Notes: generated by a model from the letters alone, not told the origin. A DNA stretch of 64,000 bases from Hyphococcus aureus (GCF_042643165.1 NZ_JBHRSH010000002.1:930001-994000), one strand, 5' to 3'; shown: positions 51,616-60,709, numbered from the stretch's first letter. Numbers and translations are program-made.

Positions 51616-52395
51616 ATGACGACGCTCGTCACCGATGAGAAAAGGCCGACAGAGCCGACGCAGCTCGCGTCCCGGCGGCGCGTCCTCGACAGCCTGCCCT
51701 CAGGCGCGCGCACCACTGGCGACCAGGCCGCCGCGCGTTCGCGCATGGTCCGACGCCTGCGAATCGCACTGCCAATCCTCGCCATCGTTCTTGTGGGCGC
51801 CTTGCTGGTGAACACACAATCCAACAAAGCCGACGAAGCATTCCTGGACGATTTCAAGGATATTGATGCAACAGCCGAAGAGCTGAGCATGGCGAGCCCA
51901 CGCTTCGCCGGGGTCGATAACAAGGGCAAGCCGTTCGAGATCACGGCGGATGTGGCCCGTCAGAACACAAATCTGAAAGACGTCGTTACGCTGGACCGGC
52001 CCCACGCCGTGCAGGGCGAGAATAACGGCTCCACGGTTGTGAGCGCAGACAAAGGCGTTTACCGATCCGACCAGAATATTCTGGAGCTTGAGGATCAGGT
52101 GACGCTGCAACATGAAGTGGGATCGGAGGTGTATGTCTTCCATACGCCCACCGCCACGGTCGCCATCAAGGATGAGGTCGTCACTAGCGACACCGGCGTC
52201 GAGGGCCAAGGCTCCAATGGCCGCGAACTCACCGCTGAACGCATGAAAGCCTATAATGGTGAGGGCCGCGTGGTCCTCGAGGGCAATGTGCATATGCGCA
52301 TCTATCCCAAGGATGCTGAAGCCAAGCCGGACGATAACGCCGCCGATACTGGCCGGCCGGCGCTGAAAGAAGTGGACATCGAGAAGCCGCAATGA
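51616..52395 (+). CDS. lptC: LPS export protein LptC
   Basis: 259 residues. A positively charged segment (SRMVRRLRI) leads into one membrane helix (residues ~49-66, IALPILAIVLVGALLVN), followed by a periplasmic beta-jellyroll: LSMASPRFAGVDNKGKPFEITADVARQ and TVVSADKGVYRSDQNILELEDQVTLQHEV are typical LptC/YrbK sequence. It joins the LptBFG complex to LptA in the transperiplasmic LPS bridge. The N-terminal cytosolic part is longer than in E. coli. The gene overlaps lptA by four bases (ATGA). Confidence 0.94.
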   Translation: MTTLVTDEKRPTEPTQLASRRRVLDSLPSGARTTGDQAAARSRMVRRLRIALPILAIVLVGALLVNTQSNKADEAFLDDFKDIDATAEELSMASPRFAGVDNKGKPFEITADVARQNTNLKDVVTLDRPHAVQGENNGSTVVSADKGVYRSDQNILELEDQVTLQHEVGSEVYVFHTPTATVAIKDEVVTSDTGVEGQGSNGRELTAERMKAYNGEGRVVLEGNVHMRIYPKDAEAKPDDNAADTGRPALKEVDIEKPQ

Positions 52396-52877
52396 TTCAA
52401 AAAATCTGTTTAGCCGCCGCCTTTTTCCTTTGCACCGTGACGCCGGGCGCCGCCCAGCTGATCGCCGCCGGCGACAGCAAGGAACCGATCGATATCACCG
52501 GCGACACGGCTGAATTTCAGGACAATCTCGCCGTCTGGACCGGCAATGTCCGCGTGGTCCAGGGACCCGCGATCCTGATCTCGGAGCGGCTTGAAGCGGT
52601 GCTGACCGATGAAGGCGACTTCGAAACCATCACCGCCATCGGCTCCGTGCGCTATTCCAATGGCGAGGAAGCGATCACCGGCGAACGCGCGGTTTTCAAC
52701 AATGCAGCCCGCACCATTGTCATGACCGACAACGTCATTGTCACACAGGGCAAGCAGGTCATGTCCGCAGGCAAAATCACCTACTGGATCGATAGCGGTA
52801 AGGTTTTGTTTACCCCTGAAGCCGGAAAACGCATTCGCGGCCTGTTTTTCACCGGGAAGGATGACGAACAGTCATAA
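52392..52877 (+). CDS. lptA: LPS transport periplasmic protein LptA
   Basis: 161 residues with a signal peptide ending at TPGAAQ (about residue 21), then PIDITGDTAEFQDNLAVWTGNVRVVQGPAILISERLEAVL and later VYSNGEEAITGERAVFNN-type beta-jellyroll repeats characteristic of the OstA/LptA family. Oligomers of LptA form the bridge between LptC and LptD for LPS export. It is translationally coupled to lptC, and lptB follows after 72 bp with its own site. Confidence 0.95.
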   Translation: MIQKICLAAAFFLCTVTPGAAQLIAAGDSKEPIDITGDTAEFQDNLAVWTGNVRVVQGPAILISERLEAVLTDEGDFETITAIGSVRYSNGEEAITGERAVFNNAARTIVMTDNVIVTQGKQVMSAGKITYWIDSGKVLFTPEAGKRIRGLFFTGKDDEQS

Positions 52878-52949
52878 AGAATGGCAAGTCTGAACACCCG
52901 TTAACGATTATCCTACGCCTTCACTGAACTTTAAAGAGAGACGCGCTTA

Positions 52950-53759
52950 ATGAGCGACCAGATGGAACCGACAAACGACACCTCTCCGGCGCAAAGCGCC
53001 AAGCCACAGAAGCTGAAGCCCAAAGTGATTGAGGGCGGCGGCGCGCTGGCGGCTGAGAATCTGGGCAAATCGTTTAAGCGACGCCCGGTTGTGCGGGGCG
53101 TGTCGATGTCGGTGAAGCGCGGCGAAGTGGTCGGTCTTCTCGGCCCCAACGGCGCCGGCAAGACAACCTGTTTTTACATGATCACCGGCCTGATCCCTGC
53201 CGACCGCGGCCGCATCATGATTGACGGTAATGATGTGACAAACCTGCCCATGTATCAGCGTGCGCGTCTCGGCGTGGGCTATCTGCCGCAGGAAGCCTCA
53301 ATCTTTCGCGGCATGACCGTAGAGCAAAATCTGCGCGCCGTGGTCGAGCTTGTTGAACGCAACAAAGACAAACAGCAGACGATCATCGACGATCTTCTGA
53401 ACGAATTTCACATCACCCATATTCGCAATGCGCCGGCCATCGCGCTCTCGGGCGGTGAACGCCGCCGGGTGGAGATCGCCCGCGCACTTGCTACGGCGCC
53501 GTCCTTCATGCTGCTGGACGAGCCTTTCGCCGGCATCGACCCGCTCGCCATCGCGGAAATCCGCGAACTGGTGGCGCATCTTAAAGATCGCGGCCTTGGC
53601 GTCCTGATTACGGACCACAATGTTCGCGAAACTCTCGACATCATCGACCGCGCCTACATCATTCATGAAGGCGAGGTGCTTCTGGAAGGCGCGCCCGGCG
53701 AAATCGTCGGCGACAAAGACGTTCGCCGGGTTTATCTCGGCGACCGGTTCCAGATGTAA
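52950..53759 (+). CDS. lptB: LPS export ABC transporter ATPase LptB
   Basis: 269 residues. GLLGPNGAGKTTCFYMITG (Walker A, 65-72), YLPQEASIFRGMTVEQNL (Q-loop with the LptB-specific surroundings), LSGGERRRVEIARALA (signature) and FMLLDEPFAGIDP (Walker B) are all intact, with the switch His in ITDHNVRETLDI. About 32 residues of N-terminal extension precede the ABC core. It powers LPS extraction together with LptFG, which are not in the window. rpoN follows after 20 bp, so the export genes and sigma factor share a transcript. Confidence 0.97.
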   Translation: MSDQMEPTNDTSPAQSAKPQKLKPKVIEGGGALAAENLGKSFKRRPVVRGVSMSVKRGEVVGLLGPNGAGKTTCFYMITGLIPADRGRIMIDGNDVTNLPMYQRARLGVGYLPQEASIFRGMTVEQNLRAVVELVERNKDKQQTIIDDLLNEFHITHIRNAPAIALSGGERRRVEIARALATAPSFMLLDEPFAGIDPLAIAEIRELVAHLKDRGLGVLITDHNVRETLDIIDRAYIIHEGEVLLEGAPGEIVGDKDVRRVYLGDRFQM

Positions 53760-53779
53760 AGGAAGGACAAGGGGGCATT

Positions 53780-55288
53780 GTGGCGTTAGCTCCGAGATTA
53801 GAATTCAGACAATCACAGCAGCTCGTTATGACGCCGCAATTGCAGCAGGCGATCAAGCTGTTGCAACTGTCCAATCTCGAGCTGTCGGAATATGTCGCCG
53901 AACAACTCGAAGAAAATCCTTTTCTGGAGCGTGACGAAACCCCGTCCGACGGCCCGGCTGAGCGTCGCGGTGAAAAATCCGCTGACGCTGAAAGCGCTCC
54001 CCAAAGCACTGGCGAAGTCGACCAGGCGGATGCCAAGGAAGCGCGCGACTCGCTTGATGTCGAATATGATGATGTCGATCCCAACAGTTCCGGCAGCGAC
54101 GCTGCTTATGGCGATTATCAGCCTAATGACTGGACGTCAGCGTCTTCCGGTCGCAGCCTCGATGGCGATCAGGAATTCGGCGCCACACTGAAAAAGGAAA
54201 TCTCGCTCGCCGATCACCTGACGGAACAGCTGCATCTCGCGACACGCGACCCGATGCAACTCTTCATCGGCGCCTATATCATCGACATGATTGATGAGGC
54301 CGGCTATCTGCGCGAAGATCTGCCCACCGTTGCAGACCGCCTTGGCGCTGAACTTTCCGACGTGGAAAAAACGCACGCCATGATCACGGCCTTCGACCCG
54401 TCTGGCGTCGGCGCCCGCGATCTTAAGGAGTGCCTGAAGCTTCAACTGATTGACGCCAATCGTTTTGATCCGTCGATGCAGGCGTTTGTAGAAAACATTG
54501 AGCTTCTCGCTAAAAACGATCTCAAAGGCCTGATGAAGGCGACCGATGCGGACGAAGAAGACGTGCGCGACATGATCGCGGAAGTACGCGGCCTCACGCC
54601 AAAACCCGGTTACGCCTATGGCGGCGGGGTAGTTCAAGCGATTGCGCCGGACGTTTTCGTCACCAAGTCTCAGGATGGCGGCTGGAAGGTCGAACTTAAC
54701 AGTGAGACCCTGCCTCGCATCCTCGTTAATCAGCGTTATTACGCGGAGATTTCATCCGTAAACGGCGCAGATGAAAAAGACAAAAACTTCATTGCAGAGC
54801 AATTCGCCAGCGCCAACTGGCTAGCAAAATCACTGCATCAGCGCGCGCAAACCATCCTGAAGGTTGCGAGTGAAATCGTGCGCCAGCAGGACGCGTTTCT
54901 CGCCTATGGCGTCAAACATCTGCGCCCGCTTAATCTCAAAATTGTCGCCGACGCCATCGAAATGCACGAATCGACCGTTTCGCGTGTGACTTCGAATAAA
55001 TATATCGCAACGCCGCGCGGCCTTTTCGAACTGAAATACTTTTTCACAGCCTCCATCGCCTCCTCCTCAGGGGGCGAGGCCCACTCCGCAGAGGCGGTCC
55101 GCCACCGCATTCGGGAGATGATTGAGGCCGAGACCAAGGACACGGTCCTTTCGGATGACAAGATTGTCGAAATCTTGCGCTCGGAAGGCGTGGATATTGC
55201 TCGCCGGACAGTTGCTAAGTATCGGGAAACATTGAATATTCCCTCTTCTGTCCAACGCCGCCGGGCGATGTTGCAAACGGCGATCTAA
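53780..55288 (+). CDS. rpoN: RNA polymerase sigma-54 factor
   Basis: 502 residues from a GTG start. Region I begins LEFRQSQQLVMTPQLQQAIKLLQLSNLELSEYV (activator and core contact, Gln-rich). An acidic region II (residues ~55-125) follows. The core-binding domain contains GVGARDLKECLKLQL. The HTH reads MHESTVSRVTSNKYIATPRG, and the RpoN box ARRTVAKYRETLNIPSS lies near the C-terminus. It recognises -24/-12 promoters and needs enhancer proteins. It lies between lptB and hpf, the common proteobacterial location. Confidence 0.99.
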   Translation: MALAPRLEFRQSQQLVMTPQLQQAIKLLQLSNLELSEYVAEQLEENPFLERDETPSDGPAERRGEKSADAESAPQSTGEVDQADAKEARDSLDVEYDDVDPNSSGSDAAYGDYQPNDWTSASSGRSLDGDQEFGATLKKEISLADHLTEQLHLATRDPMQLFIGAYIIDMIDEAGYLREDLPTVADRLGAELSDVEKTHAMITAFDPSGVGARDLKECLKLQLIDANRFDPSMQAFVENIELLAKNDLKGLMKATDADEEDVRDMIAEVRGLTPKPGYAYGGGVVQAIAPDVFVTKSQDGGWKVELNSETLPRILVNQRYYAEISSVNGADEKDKNFIAEQFASANWLAKSLHQRAQTILKVASEIVRQQDAFLAYGVKHLRPLNLKIVADAIEMHESTVSRVTSNKYIATPRGLFELKYFFTASIASSSGGEAHSAEAVRHRIREMIEAETKDTVLSDDKIVEILRSEGVDIARRTVAKYRETLNIPSSVQRRRAMLQTAI

Positions 55289-55370
55289 CCCTTTAATCCG
55301 CGCATTCAACGCCAATATAATGGCGGTGGCGCGGTGCTCCGGGGGAGAGCCGCCACTTTCAGGAGGTCCA

Positions 55371-55949
55371 ATGGACATTCAGGTCAGCGGTAAAAACATG
55401 GATCTGGGCGACGCCCTGCAAAACCATGTATCTGACAAACTCGAAGACAGCGTTCACAAATATTTCGATCGCGGTGCCGAGGCGACCGTTACATTCTCCA
55501 AGGAGCGTCATCTCATTGGTTGTGATGTAACAGCCCATCTCGCTTCTGGCGTGTTTCTGGCGGCTCATGGCGAAGGCGGGGACGCCTATAGCGCCTTTGA
55601 AGAGAGCCTGGAAAAGCTGGAAAAACGGGTGCGGCGCTATAAGCGCAGGCTAAAGAAGCATCACACCAATGGTAAGGAGCCCCTCCCTGCAGAGAGCGCC
55701 TCCTATTACATGCTTCAGCCGCTGGCTGAGGAAGAGGAAGGCGACCAGGACGAGGCCGATCCTAACCCAGTCGTCGTGGCTGAAAGCCAGACAACCTTGC
55801 GGGAAATGACGGTTGGCGCAGCGGTCATGCAGCTCGATCTGGCTGAACAACCTGCGGTGGTGTTCAAGAACGCGGCGCACGGGCGAATCAATGTGGTCTA
55901 CCGCCGCCGCGACGGCCATATCGGATGGGTTGATCCCGGGGCCTCTTAG
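55371..55949 (+). CDS. hpf: Ribosome hibernation promoting factor (long form)
   Basis: 192 residues from the ATG after AGGAGG. MDIQVSGKNMDLGDALQNHVSDKLEDSVHKYFD and the following beta-alpha fold are the RaiA/YfiA domain. After a charged linker, the C-terminal dimerisation domain VVVAESQTTLREMTVGAAVMQLDLAEQPAVVFKNAAHGRINVVYRRRDGHIGWVDP is complete, so it is the long HPF that joins 70S into 100S ribosomes in stationary phase. In many alphaproteobacteria this gene follows rpoN, as here. Confidence 0.97.
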   Translation: MDIQVSGKNMDLGDALQNHVSDKLEDSVHKYFDRGAEATVTFSKERHLIGCDVTAHLASGVFLAAHGEGGDAYSAFEESLEKLEKRVRRYKRRLKKHHTNGKEPLPAESASYYMLQPLAEEEEGDQDEADPNPVVVAESQTTLREMTVGAAVMQLDLAEQPAVVFKNAAHGRINVVYRRRDGHIGWVDPGAS

Positions 55950-56073
55950 CGCTAAAGGCGGCCTCGCTGACGGCGCGGCGAGGCTGACACCCTCGGTCGA
56001 ACGGACCGATTTTAAGGAACTTCTTAACAACTTGAACTATTCGTAGGGGTGCGGAGCCGGTGAAAGAGTTTGC

Positions 56074-56547
56074 GTGAGCGTAATGGGACTTGAAGACCTT
56101 CTCAGCCCTCAGGGCGTCATCCATAACCTACGGGCGAGCTGCAAGCGCGAAGCGCTGCAGGCGCTTGCCGACAAGGCAAGCGGGCTAATCGACCGGCCGG
56201 CTGCGGATATTATGTCGACCCTGCTGGAACGCGAACAGCTGGGCTCAACGGGCGTAGGCGACGGCGTCGCCCTGCCCCACGGCAAGATTGAAGGTCTCGG
56301 AAAGATTGTCGGCGTGCTGGCGCGTCTGGAAGCGCCTGTCAGCTTTGATGCGCTCGACGACCAGCCCGTTGATCTCGTCTTTATGTTGCTTGCGCCCGCC
56401 AACGCCACGGCGGCGCATTTGAAGGCGCTCGCCAAAGTTTCCCGCCTACTTCGCGATGAAGATGCGCGGGAGGCCCTTCGCGGCGCCGATTCGGCGGAAG
56501 CCTTGTTCGCCATCGCCACGGCGGATCAAAAGCACCACGCGGCTTAA
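56074..56547 (+). CDS. ptsN: PTS nitrogen-regulatory protein EIIA(Ntr)
   Basis: 157 residues from a GTG at 56074 (an ATG three codons on is possible). TLLEREQLGSTGVGDGVALPHGKI carries the phosphorylated His69 of the PTS EIIA fold; VDLVFMLLAPANATAAHLKALAKVSRLLRDE completes it. In alphaproteobacteria EIIA(Ntr) works with PtsP and NPr to regulate potassium transport, (p)ppGpp and carbon/nitrogen balance. It closes the lptC-lptA-lptB-rpoN-hpf-ptsN block, with 124 bp between it and hpf. Confidence 0.96.
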   Translation: MSVMGLEDLLSPQGVIHNLRASCKREALQALADKASGLIDRPAADIMSTLLEREQLGSTGVGDGVALPHGKIEGLGKIVGVLARLEAPVSFDALDDQPVDLVFMLLAPANATAAHLKALAKVSRLLRDEDAREALRGADSAEALFAIATADQKHHAA

Positions 56548-56580
56548 GCGTAATTCAGTTTTCTGGAATAGCTTGAAACG

Positions 56581-56877
56581 TCAGTGAACGCTGACGGGGT
56601 TCATTTCATATTGGCGCGCCGCCGCGAAAGCGAGATCGCGGTCGCCCACAAGCGCCAGCCGTTCTCCGCTGGACGAGTGCACCGAATAGAGAATATCGCC
56701 GTCTTCGATTTCTATGGCCAACTCGCCTTCGTCGTCCATGAGGTCATCCAGGACATCGCGTGCGGCTACCGTGCGCACATAGACGAGTTTACGCCCTCCG
56801 AGCTCTGCGAAATCACGCGCAGACAGGGACTTCTCTTCTCCGTCATTAAAAATCGCGCCGTTTTTCATCAAAGTCAT
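56581..56877 (-). CDS. DUF1150-family protein
   Basis: 98 residues with an acidic C-terminal half. LSARDFAELGGRKLVYVRTVAARDVLDDL followed by YSVHSSSGERLALVGDRDLAFAAARQYEMNPVSVH is the pattern of the alphaproteobacterial DUF1150 family, whose members often sit next to small heat-shock proteins. No Hsp20 gene is adjacent here. AGGAAAAG precedes the ATG; an ATG three codons later is an alternative. The function is unknown. It is convergent with ptsN, 33 bp away. Confidence 0.85.
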   Translation of the reverse strand: MTLMKNGAIFNDGEEKSLSARDFAELGGRKLVYVRTVAARDVLDDLMDDEGELAIEIEDGDILYSVHSSSGERLALVGDRDLAFAAARQYEMNPVSVH

Positions 56878-57147
56878 GGGTCTTTTCCTTTGTCAGATCC
56901 CTCTCATCTGGATCCGGGCGTTTTATTGATTTTGCAGGAAAACTGGCTAGCAAACCGTGAACGCCGGACATAAAAACCGATAGTTTTCTTTACCGATCAG
57001 AAATGACGATCATTTGGCCTTTTGATGACCAGGCCGCCATTTTCATTTGATTTCGATATGGGGATATATTGTAACAATTCAATATCCGCCTTTTCCACAC
57101 GCGAGATCGTGAAGGCGGTGTAAAGGTTTACCCCCAGCTTGGCCGCC

Positions 57148-58158
57148 TCAGGCCGGCAGCGGGCGGTCTTCCAGAATTGCTGCGAAAAGAGGCGCATCCA
57201 CATTCCCTCCGGAAAGCGTCAGCGCCGTCGTCTTGCCCCGGGCGTCAAATTTCCCGGAAAGGAGCCCCGCCAGAGCGGCCGCCCCGCCCGGCTCCACCAC
57301 CAGCTTCAACTCCCGCCATGCGAAGATCATCGCCCTGCGGACACCCTCTTCCGTAACCGTTAGCCCACCGCGCACGAGCCGCTCCATAATCGGCAAAGTG
57401 AGCCGTCCCGGGGAAGGGCTCGCAATGGCGTCACAAATAGTGCGCCGGCTGACATCAGCGCGATGGCGAACCCCGTCGCGTATCGACGCCCAGGTCTCGT
57501 CAAACCCTTCCGGTTCGGCGATCCAGACATCGGTCTGCGGTGAAACATCTTCAAGAATTATGGCGCAGCCCGCTGTCAGGCCGCCACCGCCGCAACACAC
57601 GATAAACGCGTCCAGAGACAGGCCTCGCGCGGTTGCCTCTTCAAGGGTCTCCAGCGCCGCCGTTCCCTGTCCCTCAATAATATGCGGATGATCAAAAGAC
57701 GGCGCCAAAATCATGCCCTTTTCAGCAATGATGCGCTCGGCGATCGCCTCACGGTCTTCGCTGTAGCGGTCATAAGAAATAATGTCGGCGCCAAGTGCTT
57801 TTACATTGTTAGTTTTGATCGCAGGGGCGTCGGCCGGCATGATGATCGTCGCATGAGCGCCACACATGCGGGCCGCCAGCGCAACGCCTTGCGCATGATT
57901 GCCTGACGACCAGGCGAGAATTCCCTTGCGCCGATCTTCCTCGGTCAATTGCGACACAAGATTATAGGCGCCGCGGAATTTGAATGAACCATAATGCTGG
58001 AGGACTTCCGCCTTGAGCAGCACCCTCCCCCCCGCCATTTCATTGAGCGTTGCATTCTCTATCAGCGGCGTGCGCACAGCCTTGCCGGACAGGCGCGCGG
58101 CGGCGGCGCGGACGCCATCAGCGGTGATCGGTGCGGAATTGAGAAGAGAGGCGTCCAT
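57148..58158 (-). CDS. Threonine/serine dehydratase family PLP enzyme
   Basis: 336 residues of the fold-type II PLP family. GSFKFRGAYNLV contains the Schiff-base lysine, AWSSGNHAQGVALAARM the substrate loop, and CCGGGGLTAGCAI the phosphate-binding glycine loop. There is no C-terminal ACT domain, so it is not the biosynthetic IlvA; the length matches catabolic threonine dehydratase, serine racemase and 3-hydroxyaspartate dehydratase relatives. The precise substrate is not readable. The end lies near a 270-bp gap before DUF1150, and uppP follows upstream divergently to nothing else nearby. Confidence 0.88.
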   Translation of the reverse strand: MDASLLNSAPITADGVRAAAARLSGKAVRTPLIENATLNEMAGGRVLLKAEVLQHYGSFKFRGAYNLVSQLTEEDRRKGILAWSSGNHAQGVALAARMCGAHATIIMPADAPAIKTNNVKALGADIISYDRYSEDREAIAERIIAEKGMILAPSFDHPHIIEGQGTAALETLEEATARGLSLDAFIVCCGGGGLTAGCAIILEDVSPQTDVWIAEPEGFDETWASIRDGVRHRADVSRRTICDAIASPSPGRLTLPIMERLVRGGLTVTEEGVRRAMIFAWRELKLVVEPGGAAALAGLLSGKFDARGKTTALTLSGGNVDAPLFAAILEDRPLPA

Positions 58159-58241
58159 AACGGGCTTTCAAAAATCACGACTGAGTCATGACCAGAAAAT
58201 CAGCCAAAGCCAAGACGTTTTTGCGGCCCTCACGAGGCTTT

Positions 58242-59057
58242 TCAGCCAGCCGCAAGTGTTCCCGCCATGGCAAGGAGGATGATCCCGAAAATGACTCTGT
58301 AGATGACGAAAGGCGTGAAGCTGATGCTGCGCGTCAAGCGCATCAGGATCGCAATCGCGGCATAAGCGCAAATAAAAGACAGCACCGCGACGATGGCGGC
58401 GCCGGACATGGTTGCGCCGGCGCCTTCCCGTGCGATTTCAATCGCAGCAAAAAATCCGAGGGCAAGGATAGTCGGGATTGCGAGCAACATGGAAAACCGC
58501 GCTGACTCGGTGCGCGTCATCCCTAAAAACCGCGCCATGGTCATTGTGATGCCAGAACGCGAAACGCCGGGAACAAGCGCTATCATCTGAGCCAGACCAA
58601 TCGCGATGGCGTCGCGCCAGGTGATCCGGTCCAGACCTTCGCGGTCGCCCTTCGTCCGGTCTGCGAGCCACAAAAGAGCGCCGAAGATGATGCTGGTCCA
58701 GCCGATCACCACAGGCGAGCGCAAGGCGTCCGTTATATCAAAAAGCACAAACACAGCCGCCAGAGCCAGAGTCGGAATGGTGGCCGCAGCAATGAACAAA
58801 AACAGTTTGCGGTCATCGCTTGGCTTGAAGCGCAGCATATCAACGCCGCCGCGAAACAACATCGCGGTCTCTTCACGGAAGTACAGGAGCACCGCGACCA
58901 GCGATCCCACATGAGCGGCGATGTCAATCAACGGCCCCTGATCCGCCCAGCCTGACACCGCAAGGGGCGCAAGGATCAGATGCGCCGAGGAGGAGATCGG
59001 AAGAAACTCCGTAATCCCCTGAATAACGGCAAGAACAATAAGCTGGATCAGCGACAT
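58242..59057 (-). CDS. uppP: Undecaprenyl-diphosphatase
   Basis: 271 residues with about eight hydrophobic helices. QGITEFLPISSSAHLILAPL (residues 14-33) and LVPGVSRSGITMTMARFLGMTRTESARFSMLL (about 162-193) are the two BacA/UppP signatures with the catalytic Glu, Ser and Arg. The enzyme dephosphorylates C55-diphosphate to recycle the lipid carrier for peptidoglycan and other envelope glycans, at the periplasmic face. It lies 84 bp upstream of the PLP enzyme on the same strand. Confidence 0.97.
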   Translation of the reverse strand: MSLIQLIVLAVIQGITEFLPISSSAHLILAPLAVSGWADQGPLIDIAAHVGSLVAVLLYFREETAMLFRGGVDMLRFKPSDDRKLFLFIAAATIPTLALAAVFVLFDITDALRSPVVIGWTSIIFGALLWLADRTKGDREGLDRITWRDAIAIGLAQMIALVPGVSRSGITMTMARFLGMTRTESARFSMLLAIPTILALGFFAAIEIAREGAGATMSGAAIVAVLSFICAYAAIAILMRLTRSISFTPFVIYRVIFGIILLAMAGTLAAG

Positions 59058-59132
59058 GGCAACGAGATAAACCCATTCACCGTGACCGCACTATGACAAA
59101 TTGCGAGCCGGGCGAATTATTTTATACGGCGT

Positions 59133-59531
59133 CTAACCGTTCGCGGCTTCCGAGACGGGATCGATCAGACCGATTTCCGCAAGCTTCGCCGCAATCGCGC
59201 CCTTATCGAACGGTTTGAGTATATGGTGCGCGGCGCCCGCCGCCTTGGCGAGTGTAAATTGCTGATGATCATTTTCCGTCGCGCACAGGATAATCACCGG
59301 GCGGTCTCCCTCGAGCGACGCCGCTTCGCGCAGGAAGTCGAGCGCGCCCATGGACGGCAAGTCCCAATCAAGAAAAACAGCGGCCGGCTTTTCGGCGCGA
59401 CAATATTCAATCGCGGCCGAAGCATCAGCGGCGTCGTCGGCCTCCAGACCGAGATCAGTGATGATGCGGCCGGCGATCTCCCGAATGAGTTCGGAATCGT
59501 CAACGACAAGGCAGGTCTTCGATGCGGTCAT
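59133..59531 (-). CDS. Single-domain response regulator next to chpT
   Basis: 132 residues from the ATG at 59531: a lone receiver domain. The acidic pair is Asp11-Asp12 (CLVVDDSELI), the phosphoacceptor Asp55 (AVFLDWDLPS), the switch Thr near 85 (ILCATEN) and Lys106 (HHILKPFDK). No output domain is present, so it transmits by protein contact, as DivK or CpdR do. It lies about 96 bp downstream of chpT on the same strand and is a plausible extra phosphate acceptor of ChpT. It is not closely recognisable as DivK or CpdR. A TTAAC inverted repeat lies in the gap upstream. Confidence 0.9.
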   Translation of the reverse strand: MTASKTCLVVDDSELIREIAGRIITDLGLEADDAADASAAIEYCRAEKPAAVFLDWDLPSMGALDFLREAASLEGDRPVIILCATENDHQQFTLAKAAGAAHHILKPFDKGAIAAKLAEIGLIDPVSEAANG

Positions 59532-59592
59532 GGCCAGAAATCCGTTTCTGATGGGGATCTGGCTCAACTTTGCACTGACCTCGTTAGCACAG

Positions 59593-59623
59593 GATTAACG
59601 CCGTGGTGAGGAATGTGTTAATC
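59593..59623. promoter_or_regulatory. TTAAC inverted repeat in the chpT-response regulator gap
   Basis: GATTAAC (59593) and GTTAATC (59617) form a perfect 7-bp inverted repeat with a 17-base spacer, 62-92 bases before the regulator's ATG. Each arm carries TTAAC, the half-site word bound by CtrA, although CtrA normally uses direct TTAA-N7-TTAA spacing. Confidence 0.4.
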
Positions 59624-59627
59624 GAGA

Positions 59628-60284
59628 TTAAGAACCGAAAGCCGCCCGGAAAACCACTTCCTCTTCTGTACGTTCCACCTTAATGGCGCCGCCTGCCGAT
59701 TCGATCAGCCGCGAGGCGATCAGGGCCGGTGTGAATTTCGGGGTGATATCGGTGTCGTCGCCGTCGAGGGCGCGCACAAGCGCATCATTCAAGATAAGTT
59801 TCTTACCCGTCGCCGTGATGGTGAAATTCTCAATATCGCCCTCAATCGAGACAGTGCCTCCACGCGGAACGCTGTCGGCGGCCGCATAGGCGAGCACCAT
59901 CAGCACTTTGACGTTTTCTTTCGCCGCCAGTCCGGTGCCGATATGCCATTGAAGGTCCGCCTTGGTGATGGCGAAGAGATCGACAAGCGCCTTCTGGGCG
60001 TCTTCAAGGCTGATCTGAGCCCCAAACCCGCCGGCGGCGCCATAGGCGAGCCTGGCATAGGACAGAAGCGCGATCGCCTTCTGAGCGCCCGATCGAATGA
60101 GGTCCATGGCCGCATCGCGCATCGCCCCTTCCATGGAAGGGTCATCAAGCACCTCAAGGCCCGAGCTGAGCGCGCCTACGGGGTTGATCAGATCATGGCA
60201 GACACGGGAGGAAAGGAGAGCCGACAGCGCAAGCGCATCGGGACCTTCATCATCGGGCGGCGTAATATCAAATGCTTCGGACAT
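59628..60284 (-). CDS. chpT: Histidine phosphotransferase ChpT
   Basis: 218 residues. LSALLSSRVCHDLINPVGALSSGLEVL carries His30, the phosphorylated histidine of the ChpT DHp-like helix; the rest resembles a degenerate histidine-kinase ATPase domain (LAAKENVKVLMVLAYAAADSVPRGG). ChpT passes phosphate from CckA to CtrA and CpdR and controls alphaproteobacterial cell cycle and motility. A single-domain response regulator follows. Its presence is one of the clearest class markers in the window. Confidence 0.93.
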   Translation of the reverse strand: MSEAFDITPPDDEGPDALALSALLSSRVCHDLINPVGALSSGLEVLDDPSMEGAMRDAAMDLIRSGAQKAIALLSYARLAYGAAGGFGAQISLEDAQKALVDLFAITKADLQWHIGTGLAAKENVKVLMVLAYAAADSVPRGGTVSIEGDIENFTITATGKKLILNDALVRALDGDDTDITPKFTPALIASRLIESAGGAIKVERTEEEVVFRAAFGS

Positions 60285-60346
60285 GGGTGGGAACTCTCAA
60301 TGCTGAAAGTTCCCTTATCCCTGATTCGCGCGATGCTGGCTTGTTC

Positions 60347-60709
60347 TTATCGCTTGATCCAGACGCCGGAAGCATCACGGATACATTGTCCTCGCGTGGC
60401 CTGGTTCATCAGCTTTTCCGCCGTCAGCGCGGCTGTAACCTCAACGGTCACACCATTGCGCTTGGCGAGATTTGCGTAAACCGCCTTGCGCTGCTGGTTG
60501 ATATCGCGAATTTCACGGCGCAGATCGGCGCTGGCGTCAGCGCCAGTGACAACGCCCATATAGCCGTCCGCCTGTTCGCCGACGATGCAGTTGTTTTTGG
60601 CGTTTTCCACGAGCGCGCTCGCCGCAAGTGACGGAGACATCAGCGTTGACAGCACAAGCCCCGCAGCCGCGACGCCCATAATGAACGTTTTTTTCATCGA
60701 ATATTCCAT
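60347..60709 (-). CDS. ydbL: YdbL-family (DUF1318) periplasmic protein
   Basis: 120 residues with a signal peptide (MKKTFIMGVAAAGLVLSTLMSPSLA, cleavage about residue 29). The mature part ASALVENAKNNCIVGEQADGYMGVV and DLRREIRDINQQRKAVYANLAKRNGVTVEVTAALTAEKLMNQATRGQCI fits the family. The ATGs at 60709 and 60697 are both possible. In E. coli ydbH-ynbE-ydbL form an operon, and here too the order is ydbH, ynbE, ydbL on one strand. It probably modulates the YdbH-YnbE bridge for phospholipid movement to the outer membrane. Confidence 0.88.
   Translation of the reverse strand: MEYSMKKTFIMGVAAAGLVLSTLMSPSLAASALVENAKNNCIVGEQADGYMGVVTGADASADLRREIRDINQQRKAVYANLAKRNGVTVEVTAALTAEKLMNQATRGQCIRDASGVWIKR

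Noticed and set aside
56997..57203. 68-codon minus-strand frame in the gap before DUF1150
   Set aside because: It overlaps the end of the PLP enzyme, shows no ribosome binding site or family likeness, and the region is AT-richer intergenic sequence.
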